Shown here in pieces: positions 1 to 8,339 of a stretch of DNA of 64,000 nt (positions are counted from its first letter, which is position 1; each line of letters begins with the position of its first letter). Below the pieces are notes generated by a model. It saw only the letters and a program-made list of their open reading frames with translations. It made no database searches and was not told where the DNA came from. The DNA lies in contig DASUHP010000026.1 in assembly GCA_036273455.1 (NCBI GenBank), positions 1 through 64,000 on the forward strand, written 5' to 3'. The translations under genes and the position numbers were made by a program. The stretch comes from CAIYRG01 sp036273455. Lineage in GTDB: Bacteria > Pseudomonadota > Alphaproteobacteria > Micropepsales > Micropepsaceae.

Positions 1-139
1 AACGCGCCAGCAACTGATCGCGCAACGCGGCGAACCGCGCAATACGCCGAACATCAATGGTTTCCCGATGGAACACGTCAACCAGATTTCGTCCTGGGCC
101 GTCGGAGCGAATGGAGCCGTCACCCATGTCTATGTTTAA
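1..139 (+). CDS. C-terminal end of a SoxC-like sulfite dehydrogenase (partial)
   Basis: Only the last 45 codons are inside the window, read in frame from base 2 to the TAA at 137-139. The tail contains NGFPMEHVNQISSW and ends in THVYV, which resembles the C-terminal immunoglobulin-like dimerisation domain of SoxC/SorA molybdopterin sulfite dehydrogenases. The next gene encodes a SoxD-like cytochrome and overlaps it, which is the usual soxCD order and the main support. The catalytic molybdenum-cofactor domain lies off the left edge, so the identity is inferred from a short tail plus context. Confidence 0.6.
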   Translation, partial: TRQQLIAQRGEPRNTPNINGFPMEHVNQISSWAVGANGAVTHVYV

Positions 140-785
140 AAATAATTCGCCTCTCCCCTTGAGGGTCGAGGGCGTCGCAAATCGCCAAGGGCGATTTGCA
201 GCCCGAGCGGCCGCGCGCCCGCACTTGCCCGTTGGCAACTGCGTTCTGGCGCGCGGGGTGAGGGGTGCGCTTTTTGCAGCCGCAGCCTCGCTCGCGGTCA
301 CCACGGCTTTCGCGGCCGATGCACCGAAATTCGGCAAATCGATCAGCGAAGGAGACGTCTCGGCCTGGAACATTTCCGTGTTCCCGGACGGCAAGGGTTT
401 ACCCGACGGTTCCGGCACACCGGCACAGGGCAAGGCGATCTATACGCAGAAATGCGCCGCTTGCCATGGCCCTACCGGCGAGGGCGGCATGGGCGGGCCA
501 CGCCTGTTCGGCGGCATCGGCACGCTCAAAGCGCCACAGCAGCCGGTGCAGACGGTCGGATCATACTGGCCCTATCCGACCATGGTGTTCGATTTCGTAC
601 GCCGCGCCATGCCGTGGAACGCACCGAAATCGCTGAGCAATGACGAGGTCTATGCGGCGGTCGCCTATATCTTTGAGCTCAATGGGCTGATGAAGGATGG
701 CGATGTCCTCAACAAGGAAAGCATCATGAAAATCCAGATGCCGAACCGCGACGGTTTCATCAATTTGTACCCGAACAAATTCTAG
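126..785 (+). CDS. SoxD-like monoheme cytochrome c
   Basis: This is an exported c-type cytochrome with one heme site (CAACH) and the blocks TVGSYWPY, RRAMPWNAP and MPNRDGF, typical of SoxD, the electron-accepting partner of SoxC in periplasmic sulfur oxidation. The start at 126 has GGAG nine bases upstream and overlaps the preceding stop, suggesting translational coupling. From this start about 44 residues precede the hydrophobic signal core, and most are encoded by a palindromic repeat at 150-267. A GTG at 258 just after the repeat would give a compact signal peptide (VRGALFAAAASLAVTTAFA) and may be the real start. The second heme domain of some SoxD proteins is absent. Confidence 0.8.
   Translation: MSMFKNNSPLPLRVEGVANRQGRFAARAAARPHLPVGNCVLARGVRGALFAAAASLAVTTAFAADAPKFGKSISEGDVSAWNISVFPDGKGLPDGSGTPAQGKAIYTQKCAACHGPTGEGGMGGPRLFGGIGTLKAPQQPVQTVGSYWPYPTMVFDFVRRAMPWNAPKSLSNDEVYAAVAYIFELNGLMKDGDVLNKESIMKIQMPNRDGFINLYPNKF
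150..267. repeat. Palindromic intergenic-type repeat (family A) inside a gene leader
   Basis: The segment has the layout of the family-A repeats elsewhere in the window: a C-rich/G-rich short arm (CTCCCCTTGAGGG), then an inverted pair (AAATCGCC ... GGCGATTT), then a GGGGTGAGGGG tail. It is read through in the open frame of the SoxD-like gene, between the upstream ATG codons and the signal-peptide core. Confidence 0.65.
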
Positions 786-792
786 AGATTAT

Positions 793-809
793 CCTCCCGT
801 TGAGGGAGG
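793..809. repeat. Short hairpin CCTCCC/GGGAGG after the SoxD-like gene
   Basis: CCTCCCGTTGAGGGAGG forms a six-base-pair stem eight bases after the stop codon. It matches the first arm of the family-A repeats. It could end transcription, but no T-run follows, so a terminator role is only a guess. Confidence 0.45.
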
Positions 810-842
810 TTCAAAAATGCGCAGTAATTTACGGATCATGAC

Positions 843-989
843 ATGACAGATTTGAAGGAGAGCCTCCGCGACAGCGATTCCACAACTCCGTCACATCCGA
901 CGGAGGAGAAGGGGATGGCCCGCAATTTCTTCGGTGGCGGCAAGGTTTCGCCTGCCCGGGCCAATCAACGTCGCAAAGTCGCCGGATAA
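843..989 (+). CDS. Small hypothetical protein (48 aa)
   Basis: An ATG at 843 opens a 48-codon frame ending at 987-989, three bases before the next gene. The product is hydrophilic (MTDLKESLRD at the start, RRKVAG at the end) with no membrane segment and no known domain. An AAGGAG lies inside the frame, not upstream of it, so translation is unproven. Its fit between two genes on the same strand is the only support; it may be leader DNA of the methyltransferase. Confidence 0.3.
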   Translation: MTDLKESLRDSDSTTPSHPTEEKGMARNFFGGGKVSPARANQRRKVAG

Positions 990-991
990 CC

Positions 992-1765
992 ATGGATGCC
1001 GCCCATCTCAGCTGGACGCTTAAGATTCGCCCGCAGATCGTGGGTGCAGTGGTTGCGAGGGTATTGGCCGGGCCAAACCGCCGGCGCTGGATGGAGACTC
1101 CGGCGGGCCGGATGTTTGTTGATCCACTTAGCGTGACTGGCCAATCCCTCCTTCGTGATGGGGCCTATGAGCCGTACATCGAGTCGCTGTTTCGCGATCA
1201 CATCGCGCCTGGCGCCACCGTTCTCGATGTTGGCGCACATGAGGGTTACTTCACGCTATTGGCGGCAAACCTCGCTGGGCCAACCGGCTTTGTGGTCGCG
1301 GTCGAACCGCAGGACCGCTGTGTCTCGGTGATGATGCAGAACATTCGCAGCAATGGCACCCCAGATGCCAGCAATATACATATCGTCAAAGCAGCGCTGG
1401 GCGACACGGAGACGTCAAAAACGCTCTTTCTCAGGCCGTCGCTCAACTCCGGGGCGTCCAGCCTTGTCTCCCATTACCGCTGGAGTACGAAGCGCCAAGA
1501 GACACGAACCACGACGCCACAATCTATTATGGCCGACCTCGGTCTTGACCGGTTTGATTTCGTCAAAATCGACGTCGAAGGGTATGAAGCCGAGGTGATA
1601 AACGGATTACTGCCATTGATTCGCGCGGGTAAGGTCGGGACCATATTCCTCGATTGCCATGACGCAATTCTGGCCGGACGCGGGATCGATCCGGAGGTGT
1701 TGCGCCAGAGTGTAATTGACGCCGGGATGAAGCAGGTCGGGTGCGGGTTGTACCGTACAAGTTAA
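992..1765 (+). CDS. FkbM-family SAM-dependent methyltransferase
   Basis: The 257-residue product is a class I methyltransferase of the FkbM type. The SAM-binding loop is LDVGAHEGYF at residues 78-87, an acidic residue that would hold the ribose follows in VAVEPQ near 105, and the family signature KIDVEGYE is at 192-199. Members methylate hydroxyl groups of sugars or secondary metabolites, often in surface polysaccharide synthesis, but no glycan genes are nearby and the acceptor is unknown. There is no signal peptide, so it should be cytoplasmic. It is separated by a short gap from the convergent histidine kinase gene. Confidence 0.88.
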   Translation: MDAAHLSWTLKIRPQIVGAVVARVLAGPNRRRWMETPAGRMFVDPLSVTGQSLLRDGAYEPYIESLFRDHIAPGATVLDVGAHEGYFTLLAANLAGPTGFVVAVEPQDRCVSVMMQNIRSNGTPDASNIHIVKAALGDTETSKTLFLRPSLNSGASSLVSHYRWSTKRQETRTTTPQSIMADLGLDRFDFVKIDVEGYEAEVINGLLPLIRAGKVGTIFLDCHDAILAGRGIDPEVLRQSVIDAGMKQVGCGLYRTS

Positions 1766-1853
1766 GCCACCCTGGTCAGCTTTGGGTTCGGCGCACCGCT
1801 ATGGAAGGTCGCAGCTTCCGACGATACCAGCGCGACATCGAACGCGAGCACCG

Positions 1854-3281
1854 TTAAACCGGTAGCCAGAGTACCGCGCGCAAACCGCCGAGAGCGCTTG
1901 ATTCAAGGCGTACATCGCCGCCATGCGCGCGCGCGATGTCGCGCGCCACTGCAAGTCCAAGACCCACACCTCCGGTCTGCAGATTGCGTCCTTCGTCCAG
2001 CCGGTGAAATGGCCGGAATGCTTCCTCGCGCCGGTCTTCCGGAATGCCGGGGCCGTCGTCTTCGACCGCCAGCTCGACCCGGTTGCCTTTGCGGCGAAGT
2101 TTCAACTGTACGAATTTTCCGTATTTCAGCCCGTTGTCCAGCAGGTTGGTCAGGCACCGCTTGATCGCGTTGCGTTTGACGGTGAGCGTGACAGGTTCGA
2201 TGGCGCTGAGAACGATTCGATGTTGCGCGCCCGCGCTGCGCCCGGCGTCGGCAGCCGCGTCCGCCGCAAGCACGGCGAGATCGGTATCCGCCGCGACCTC
2301 GCCCGCCTCACCGCGTGCGAAGTCCAGATACTCGTTCAGCATGTGCTCCATTTCCGCAATGTCGCCTTCCATCGCGGTCACGTCGGGTGTGCGCGGCATC
2401 ATGGCGAGCTGCAGCCGCAATCGCGTCAGGGGCGTCTTGAGGTCATGGCTGATGCCCGCCAGCATTTCCGTGCGCTGCTGGACAAACCGCTCGATGCGCT
2501 GGCGCATTTCCAGGAAGGCGAGCGCGGCGCGGCGGACTTCCTGTGCACCGTGGGGTTTGAAACCCTCAAAGGCGCGGCCCTTGCCGAAACTCTCCGCCGC
2601 ATGGACGAGACGCTCAATTGGTTTCACCTGATTGCGCAGAAACAATCCGGCGATTGCCATCAGCACCAGCGATGACCCGATCATCCAACCGATGAAGATT
2701 TCGGCGTTCGACGCCGTCACGCGCTCACGCGGCACCAGCAGCCGCAATACGCCGTCCTTGAGCTGAACCCGGACGTCGACATAGTTGCGGAAGCTTCCGG
2801 TATCAAAAGTGGCCGGTTCGGGAAACTCACTCGAAAAGATATAGGCCAATTGGCGGTCGAGAACCGTCGTGGGTGTCTGAACCACGCGCGCGAGCCGGTC
2901 GCGGGGCAGGAATTCCGCTTGGAAACCGAATTCCTGCGCCGCCTGTTTGCGTTCGCGGTCGCGCTCGGCTCCGGGCGGGAAGCGGTTCTCCAGCATCACC
3001 ATATAACCGGCGTCATCGGCGACGCCACGTGTGAGCGTCGCCGTCACGATGCGGTAGTGCCGGTCGAAAAATACAGCAGTGACGATTCCCTGCAGGATGA
3101 TGATCGGCGCCACGATGATGATCAGTGAGCGGCCGAACAGCCGACGTGGCAACACTGACTTGATCAGCCGGAAGGGCCGCCAGCGGAGGTTAAGCGGCGG
3201 CAGGCGCAAGCGCGCCCTTAGCGGCGCTGCGAAAAGCGCTTTATCGGACGCTATCGGGGACAAGGACATAGCCGGTGCCAC
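1854..3281 (-). CDS. EnvZ-like sensor histidine kinase
   Basis: This inner-membrane kinase has two membrane segments (about residues 51-72 and 195-216) flanking a periplasmic sensor region, then a HAMP-like segment and a HisKA domain with the phospho-accepting His279 in ISHDLKTPLTRLRLQL. The ATPase domain shows the N box (NLLDNGLKYG), the G1 box (DDGPGIP) and the G2 box (GVGLGLAVA). The order and motifs match EnvZ. It is downstream of and overlaps the response regulator gene by 41 bases, so the two are probably translationally coupled. The first 45 residues are poorly conserved-looking, and the start could lie later, for example at 3269. Confidence 0.9.
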   Translation of the reverse strand: MAPAMSLSPIASDKALFAAPLRARLRLPPLNLRWRPFRLIKSVLPRRLFGRSLIIIVAPIIILQGIVTAVFFDRHYRIVTATLTRGVADDAGYMVMLENRFPPGAERDRERKQAAQEFGFQAEFLPRDRLARVVQTPTTVLDRQLAYIFSSEFPEPATFDTGSFRNYVDVRVQLKDGVLRLLVPRERVTASNAEIFIGWMIGSSLVLMAIAGLFLRNQVKPIERLVHAAESFGKGRAFEGFKPHGAQEVRRAALAFLEMRQRIERFVQQRTEMLAGISHDLKTPLTRLRLQLAMMPRTPDVTAMEGDIAEMEHMLNEYLDFARGEAGEVAADTDLAVLAADAAADAGRSAGAQHRIVLSAIEPVTLTVKRNAIKRCLTNLLDNGLKYGKFVQLKLRRKGNRVELAVEDDGPGIPEDRREEAFRPFHRLDEGRNLQTGGVGLGLAVARDIARAHGGDVRLESSALGGLRAVLWLPV

Positions 3282-3939
3282 GAACCGTCTGGATGTAGAG
3301 CGGGACTTTCGGATCTTCTTCGATCTTGCGTCTGAGCCGTGTCACCTGCACGTCGACCGAACGCCCGAGCTGCAGGTTCAGTTTCTCGCACAAAAACGCG
3401 CGGCTGAACGGACGCCCGGCATTGGCTGCGAACAGCTTCAACAACTGCTGCTCCGCTCCCGTCAGTTTCACCCGGTGGCCGGCGCGTGTCAGTTCCCCGC
3501 GTTCGGCGTCGAAAACGCAATCGCCCATCCGCACTTCACGGTTGGCAGGTACCTGCGCGCGCGTGCGGCGCAACAGCCCGTTCAACCGCAGCACCAGTTC
3601 GCGCGGTTCGAAGGGCTTGGCGAGGTAATCATCGGCGCCGCGCTCAAGCCCGGAGATCCGGTCGGCGCTTTCCGCACGCGCAGTCAGCATCAGAATGGGA
3701 AAATCGTGCAGGTGGCGCAAATCAGCCGCGAGATCAAACCCGCTTTCGCCCGGCATCATGACATCAAGCACCAGCCCGTCGAATTCGATACTTTTGATCA
3801 GCAACCGCGCCTGCGCCGCATCCGCCGCGGCGGAGACGCGGAACCCATTGGCCGCGAGATATCGCTGGAGCAGGCTCCGCAACCTCTCGTCGTCATCCAC
3901 CACAAGCAGGTGAGGATTGTCGGAACCGGTCATCAGCAT
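3241..3939 (-). CDS. OmpR-family response regulator
   Basis: The 232-residue protein has a receiver domain with the acidic pocket at VVDDDE, phospho-acceptor Asp59 in LDVMMPG and Lys108 in AKPF, followed by a winged-helix DNA-binding domain ending in RGTGYVLVP. It would be phosphorylated by the kinase encoded immediately downstream and then regulate promoters, probably of envelope genes. Its start faces the divergent ilvE gene across about 110 bases. Its closeness to OmpR rather than PhoB is judged from the EnvZ-like partner, so the specific name is left open. Confidence 0.9.
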   Translation of the reverse strand: MLMTGSDNPHLLVVDDDERLRSLLQRYLAANGFRVSAAADAAQARLLIKSIEFDGLVLDVMMPGESGFDLAADLRHLHDFPILMLTARAESADRISGLERGADDYLAKPFEPRELVLRLNGLLRRTRAQVPANREVRMGDCVFDAERGELTRAGHRVKLTGAEQQLLKLFAANAGRPFSRAFLCEKLNLQLGRSVDVQVTRLRRKIEEDPKVPLYIQTVRGTGYVLVPDSVR

Positions 3940-4049
3940 ATGGACATGGGCGGCGGGTCTCCGTTAGACATCAATAGGCTGGCCCACATTGCCTAGCAAG
4001 CGCGTGAAGTGCCGATGGGCAGCTAACCCCCGGTTTTTCGAGGACAATC

Positions 4050-4955
4050 ATGGCCGACTTCATACCTTTCGACGAACTCGACGGTTCGCTCTGGTTGGAC
4101 GGAAAAATCGTGCCATGGCGCGACGCCAGGGTGCATGTGATGACTCATGCGCTGCATTTCGCCTCCGCGGTCTTCGAAGGCGAACGGATCTATTCCGGGC
4201 GCATTTACAAGCTCAAGGAACACACCGAGCGCCTGTTTGCATCCGCGGCACAGCTCGACATCAAGATTCCGTACACGGAAGAGGAGATCAACCGCGCCTG
4301 CTACGAGGCCGCGGCCGCGCAGAACATCGTTGATGGCTATGTTCGTCCGGTGGTGTTCCGCGGCGCCGCCACGCTGCCAACGGTTGCTGCCCAGCATGCG
4401 GGCGTGCATGTCGCCATCGCGGTGTGGCCCTGGGCGTCCTATTTCGATCCGGCGCAAAAGCTCAAAGGCATCCGCCTTGACATTTCCGAGTGGCGCCGGC
4501 CCGCCCCCGATACCATTCCGTCAAAGGCCAAAGCGGCCGGACTGTACATGATCTGTACGCTGTCGAAGCACGCGGCCGAAGCAAAGGGCTATTCGGATGC
4601 GCTGATGTTCGACTATCGCGGTCTGGTGGCCGAGGCTACGGGCGCGAACGTGTTCTTCGTCCGCGACGGCCAGTTGCATACGCCGACACCCGATTGCTTT
4701 CTCGACGGCATCACCCGGCGCTCGGTCATGGCTCTTGCCGCCGCGCGCCAGATTCCGGTGCGGGAGCGCGCGATCAAAGCCGACGAATTGCCGGATTTCA
4801 CCGAATGTTTCCTCACCGGAACCGCGGCGGAAGTCACTCCGGTGGCGGAAATTGGACCTTACCGCTATCGGCCGGGAAAGATCAGCGAAACGCTGATGAA
4901 CGATTTCGCCGCCGAAGTCCGCCGCGCTCCGGAAGTAGTCACGACCACCGTTTGA
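4050..4955 (+). CDS. ilvE: Branched-chain amino acid aminotransferase
   Basis: The 301-residue protein is a fold-type IV PLP enzyme that interconverts branched-chain 2-oxo acids and valine, leucine or isoleucine using glutamate. Visible features are the N-terminal HALHFASAVFEGER block, the likely Schiff-base lysine in SKAKAAGLYM (about residue 161), the VAEATGANVFFV block and FLTGTAAEVTPV near the end, all typical of IlvE. A GAGGA lies just upstream of the ATG. Its 3' end overlaps the convergent moaE gene by 17 bases, so no terminator fits between them. The related D-amino acid and aminodeoxychorismate enzymes are less likely given these blocks. Confidence 0.92.
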   Translation: MADFIPFDELDGSLWLDGKIVPWRDARVHVMTHALHFASAVFEGERIYSGRIYKLKEHTERLFASAAQLDIKIPYTEEEINRACYEAAAAQNIVDGYVRPVVFRGAATLPTVAAQHAGVHVAIAVWPWASYFDPAQKLKGIRLDISEWRRPAPDTIPSKAKAAGLYMICTLSKHAAEAKGYSDALMFDYRGLVAEATGANVFFVRDGQLHTPTPDCFLDGITRRSVMALAAARQIPVRERAIKADELPDFTECFLTGTAAEVTPVAEIGPYRYRPGKISETLMNDFAAEVRRAPEVVTTTV

Positions 4956-5382
4956 CGCTGTCGTCGTCTTTGCTTCGCGCAGCTACCCAGGTCTCGTTCT
5001 CGCCGCGCCGTTCGAGTTTCCAGAATGGCGCGCGCGTCTTGAGATAGTCCATCAGGAATTCCGCGGCCTGGAATGCCGCCTGCCGGTGTTTGGAGGCAAC
5101 GCCGACAAAGACGATGCGGTCGCCTGGAACCAGCTTACCAATCCGGTGAACGATCCTGAGCGCGAGAATCGGCCAGCGTTTGCGCGCTTCATCCGCATGC
5201 GCCGCAATCTCGCTCTCGCACATGCCGGGATAGTGGTCGAGGGTCATGGATGACATCCCGCCATCGCCGCGCACCAGGCCCACGAAAGTCGCAATGGCTC
5301 CGGCATCGCCGGCGCCGTCCTGCAGCGCGGCAATCTCCGCGCCGGGATCGAAATCGTCCGCCAGAATGCGGATATCGCTCAT
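4939..5382 (-). CDS. moaE: Molybdopterin synthase catalytic subunit
   Basis: The 147-residue protein carries the MoaE blocks GAIATFVGLVRG, MTLDHYPGM, RIVHRIGKL, VFVGVASKHR and the active-site KTRAPFWK with its two lysines. With MoaD it adds two sulfurs to precursor Z (cPMP) to make molybdopterin. The ATG at 5382 overlaps the moaD stop by four bases, typical of coupled translation. It is the last gene of the minus-strand run uvrC-pgsA-moaD-moaE. The cofactor would serve enzymes such as the SoxC-like dehydrogenase at the left edge. Confidence 0.93.
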   Translation of the reverse strand: MSDIRILADDFDPGAEIAALQDGAGDAGAIATFVGLVRGDGGMSSMTLDHYPGMCESEIAAHADEARKRWPILALRIVHRIGKLVPGDRIVFVGVASKHRQAAFQAAEFLMDYLKTRAPFWKLERRGENETWVAARSKDDDSVKRWS

Positions 5383-5630
5383 CCGCCGGTCACCGGCGGA
5401 AAAAATGCGACCTCGTCGCCGGGATGCAGAATCGCGTTGAAATCCGTGTGCTGCTGATTGACCGCAACCCGGATCAGCGCCGGATTCCTGAACGCCTCCT
5501 GATATCCACTCCCGCGCTGGCGCAGGAAGTCGATCAGGGTCGAGACATTTGTCACCGACTCCGGCATGTCGAGCGTTTCTTCCGCCCTGCCGGTCTTTTG
5601 TTTTACCCAGGCGAAGTACAGGATTTTCAT
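5379..5630 (-). CDS. moaD: Molybdopterin synthase sulfur carrier subunit
   Basis: The 83-residue ubiquitin-fold protein starts MKILYFAWVKQKTG and ends in the diagnostic Gly-Gly (PPVTGG), the C-terminus that is adenylated and converted to a thiocarboxylate. The frame is open further upstream, but that part is the antisense of the pgsA 3' end; the ATG at 5630 overlaps the pgsA stop by four bases and gives the family's usual length of about 80. It overlaps moaE by four bases at its other end. Confidence 0.92.
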   Translation of the reverse strand: MKILYFAWVKQKTGRAEETLDMPESVTNVSTLIDFLRQRGSGYQEAFRNPALIRVAVNQQHTDFNAILHPGDEVAFFPPVTGG

Positions 5631-6244
5631 GGCCGGACCGGATGCTGGTGACGATGCACGGGCCGCTTGTGCGGTTGGCTGTCGCTGGGCACGGTGCGTG
5701 CGTGCCTGAGACCCGCGCGCAAATAGGCATAGCCGGTATAGAGAGTGAGCCCGGCGGCAATCCACAAAACGATGAGCGACGCGCCGGTCACGCCGGTGAT
5801 CATATGCTCACCGGGACGGGCGGCAATCAGCGCGGCGATTGCGATCATCTGCATGACCGTCTTGAATTTGGCCACGCTGGTCACGGGCAGGCTGACGGCC
5901 GCTTCGGCCAGGAACTCGCGCAGGCCGGAAACCAGAATCTCACGGCATAAAATCACCAGCGCCGGTATGAGGTTGATGCCTTCCAACGTCCCGTCCGCGA
6001 CGAGCATCAGAAGCGCCGCGGCGACGATCAGCTTGTCCGCGATCGGGTCCAGCATGCGTCCGAGTGATGACTCGGCCTGCCAGCGGCGGGCAATGATGCC
6101 GTCAACGGCGTCGGTGATTGCGGCGGCCACAAACAAGCCGAAGGCCACCCAGCGGCCAAGATCGCCCGACACATAAAATCCCGCCACGAACAGCGGAATG
6201 ATCGCAATGCGGGCGATGGTCAGCGTATTGGGCAGTGACGACAT
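5627..6244 (-). CDS. pgsA: CDP-diacylglycerol-glycerol-3-phosphate 3-phosphatidyltransferase
   Basis: This multi-pass inner-membrane enzyme makes phosphatidylglycerophosphate, the committed step to phosphatidylglycerol. The CDP-alcohol phosphotransferase motif DG-x2-AR-x8-G-x3-D-x3-D is intact in DAVDGIIARR ... GRMLDPIADK. Several hydrophobic helices follow. The start chosen is ATG 6244 (MSSLPNTLTIARI); a second ATG five codons upstream at 6259 is also open. It lies 25 bases after uvrC and overlaps moaD, an arrangement common in alphaproteobacteria. The C-terminus (HKRPVHRHQHPVRP) is a basic, low-complexity tail. Confidence 0.93.
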   Translation of the reverse strand: MSSLPNTLTIARIAIIPLFVAGFYVSGDLGRWVAFGLFVAAAITDAVDGIIARRWQAESSLGRMLDPIADKLIVAAALLMLVADGTLEGINLIPALVILCREILVSGLREFLAEAAVSLPVTSVAKFKTVMQMIAIAALIAARPGEHMITGVTGASLIVLWIAAGLTLYTGYAYLRAGLRHARTVPSDSQPHKRPVHRHQHPVRP

Positions 6245-6269
6245 GGCGGTATTGTACAAGAGTGCAAGC

Positions 6270-8174
6270 CTATTCCGGGTGAAAGAATTCGTAAATTTTC
6301 CGGCCCAGTGCGGAGCTTATGCCCTGAACCGACTGCAGGTCGGTAAGGCTCGCCTGGGCCACGCTGCGCGCCGATCCGAAATGGCTGAGCAGGGCTTTTT
6401 TGCGCGAACGCCCGACGCCGGCAATTTCATCCAGCGGACTGGCGCCGATCGCTTTTGACCGCTTTTTGCGGTGTCCGCCGATGGCAAAACGGTGGGCCTC
6501 ATCGCGCAGCCGTTGCAGAAAATACAGCACTGGGCTTTTCTCATCGAGGCGGAATGGCGGCTGTCCCAGTCGACAGAAATGCTCGCGCCCGGACTCCCGT
6601 TCGATGCTTTTGGCGATTCCGACCAGAATCACGTCACCCGCGCCCACTTCGGCCAGCGCGGCATGGGCGGCATCGACTTGTGCCGGACCGCCATCGATCA
6701 GCACCAGGTCGGGCCATTTGTTCCATTTATCGCTGCGCCCGGATGTATCCGCGGCATCACGGACCAGCCTGCCAAAACGGCGCATCAGGACCTCGCGCAT
6801 CATCGCGAGATCGTCGCCCGGTGCGAGATCTTCCGATTTGATGTTGAATTTCCGGTATTCCGGTTTCTGAAATCCTTCAGGACCGGCAACAATCATGGCG
6901 CCGACGGCATGCGCGCCCTGGATATGCGAGTTGTCATAGACCTCAATCCGCTTGGGCGGACCTTCCAGCCCGAATGCCGTCGCCACGCCCTCAAGCAAAG
7001 CGCGCTGGCTTGCACTTTCGGCCAGGCTGCGGATCAGCTGCTCACGCGCATTGTGCAGTGCCGCGGCAACAACTTCGCGTTTTTCGCCGCGCGATGGAAT
7101 CGAGATTTCGATCTTGTGGCCGTTGCGCACCGCGAGAGCCTCTGCCAGGAGTTCGCGGTCGGCCACTTCCTCACTGACGAGAATGAGTTTGGGCGCAGGC
7201 CTCGTATCGTAAAACTGCCCGATGAAAGAACTGAGCAATTCCGCGTTTTCCACATCCGCGGCATGACGCGGGAAGAACGGCCGGTTGCCCCAGTTTTGCC
7301 CGGCGCGGAAGAAGAACACCTGGATACAGGACTGCGCACCCTGGCGGTGCAGCGCAAAAACATCGGCTTCGACGATGGTTGCCGGATTGATTCCCTGGCG
7401 CGCCTGAATCTGGGTCATCGCGCGGATGCGGTCCCGCAACTGCGCCGCGCGCTCGAACTCCATCGCCTGCGATGCCTGCTGCATTTCCTGCGCAAGCTGC
7501 TCCTGCACGACGCGGCTTTTTCCGGTCAGGAAATTCTCGGCCTGGGCGACGAGCCCGGAATAGGCATCGCTATCGATCCGTCCGGTGCATGGCGCGCTGC
7601 AGCGCTTGATCTGGTACAGCAGACAGGGCCGCGTGCGCCCGTGAAACACCGCATCCGAACAGGACCGCAAAAGAAACGCCCGCTGCAGGGTGTTCAGTGT
7701 GGTGTTGACCGCTCCTGCCGACGCGAAAGGCCCGAAATAGATTCCGTCGGACGCGCGCGCGCCGCGATGTTTCAGGACCTGCGGGAAGGCATGGTCCGTG
7801 CGCAGCAATATGTTGGGAAAACTTTTGTCGTCGCGGAGCTGAACATTGTAGCGTGGCTTCAGCCGCTTGATCAGATTGGCTTCCAGCAGCAGCGCTTCGG
7901 CGTCCGACGCGGTGGAAATGAACATCATCTCGGCCGTTTCGGACACCATCCGGGCGATGCGGTAGGGCAACAGCGCCGGCTTGGCATAGGCCGCCACACG
8001 CTTTTTCAGGCTGTGCGCTTTTCCGACATACAGCACGTCGCCTTTCGCGCTCAACATGCGATATACGCCAGGGCCATCGGGCAGGTTTTTGAGATAAGCC
8101 TCAACTCGCGCGGCGCCGCGCAATAGCGGCTCTGCCGGCGGTTCGAGTGGCTCGCTTGAGGGGCTCTGCTTCAT
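6270..8174 (-). CDS. uvrC: Excinuclease ABC subunit C
   Basis: The 634-residue protein makes both incisions in nucleotide-excision repair after UvrA and UvrB have located damage. Order of domains: GIY-YIG nuclease (GPGVYRML ... VLYVGKA near residues 34-53), a cysteine-containing segment (CLLYQIKRCSAPC), a UVR coiled-coil motif that binds UvrB (MEFERAAQLRDRIRAM), the RNase H-like endonuclease (IEVYDNSHIQG and LVLIDGGPAQ), and a C-terminal helix-hairpin-helix pair (IAGVGRSRKKAL, VQGISSALG). Length and order match the family. It starts the minus-strand run with pgsA and moaDE. Confidence 0.95.
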   Translation of the reverse strand: MKQSPSSEPLEPPAEPLLRGAARVEAYLKNLPDGPGVYRMLSAKGDVLYVGKAHSLKKRVAAYAKPALLPYRIARMVSETAEMMFISTASDAEALLLEANLIKRLKPRYNVQLRDDKSFPNILLRTDHAFPQVLKHRGARASDGIYFGPFASAGAVNTTLNTLQRAFLLRSCSDAVFHGRTRPCLLYQIKRCSAPCTGRIDSDAYSGLVAQAENFLTGKSRVVQEQLAQEMQQASQAMEFERAAQLRDRIRAMTQIQARQGINPATIVEADVFALHRQGAQSCIQVFFFRAGQNWGNRPFFPRHAADVENAELLSSFIGQFYDTRPAPKLILVSEEVADRELLAEALAVRNGHKIEISIPSRGEKREVVAAALHNAREQLIRSLAESASQRALLEGVATAFGLEGPPKRIEVYDNSHIQGAHAVGAMIVAGPEGFQKPEYRKFNIKSEDLAPGDDLAMMREVLMRRFGRLVRDAADTSGRSDKWNKWPDLVLIDGGPAQVDAAHAALAEVGAGDVILVGIAKSIERESGREHFCRLGQPPFRLDEKSPVLYFLQRLRDEAHRFAIGGHRKKRSKAIGASPLDEIAGVGRSRKKALLSHFGSARSVAQASLTDLQSVQGISSALGRKIYEFFHPE

Positions 8175-8339
8175 GTTGGGCGATTATAGCCGAGGGATGC
8201 ACAGCGCCACGCGCACAACGCGCCTGCGCTCGATTCTGTGATGCCGAAGCCGCCGAGCGTCTCGCGAACCACAAAGTCTTTTCCCCGGAGACGCATCCGT
8301 TTGCGTCGCGTTCCGAACCCGGCAGATGACACAGATGGA

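Noticed and set aside
6471..8126. Long plus-strand frame opposite uvrC
   Set aside because: Antisense shadow of a strongly supported gene; no domain in its translation.
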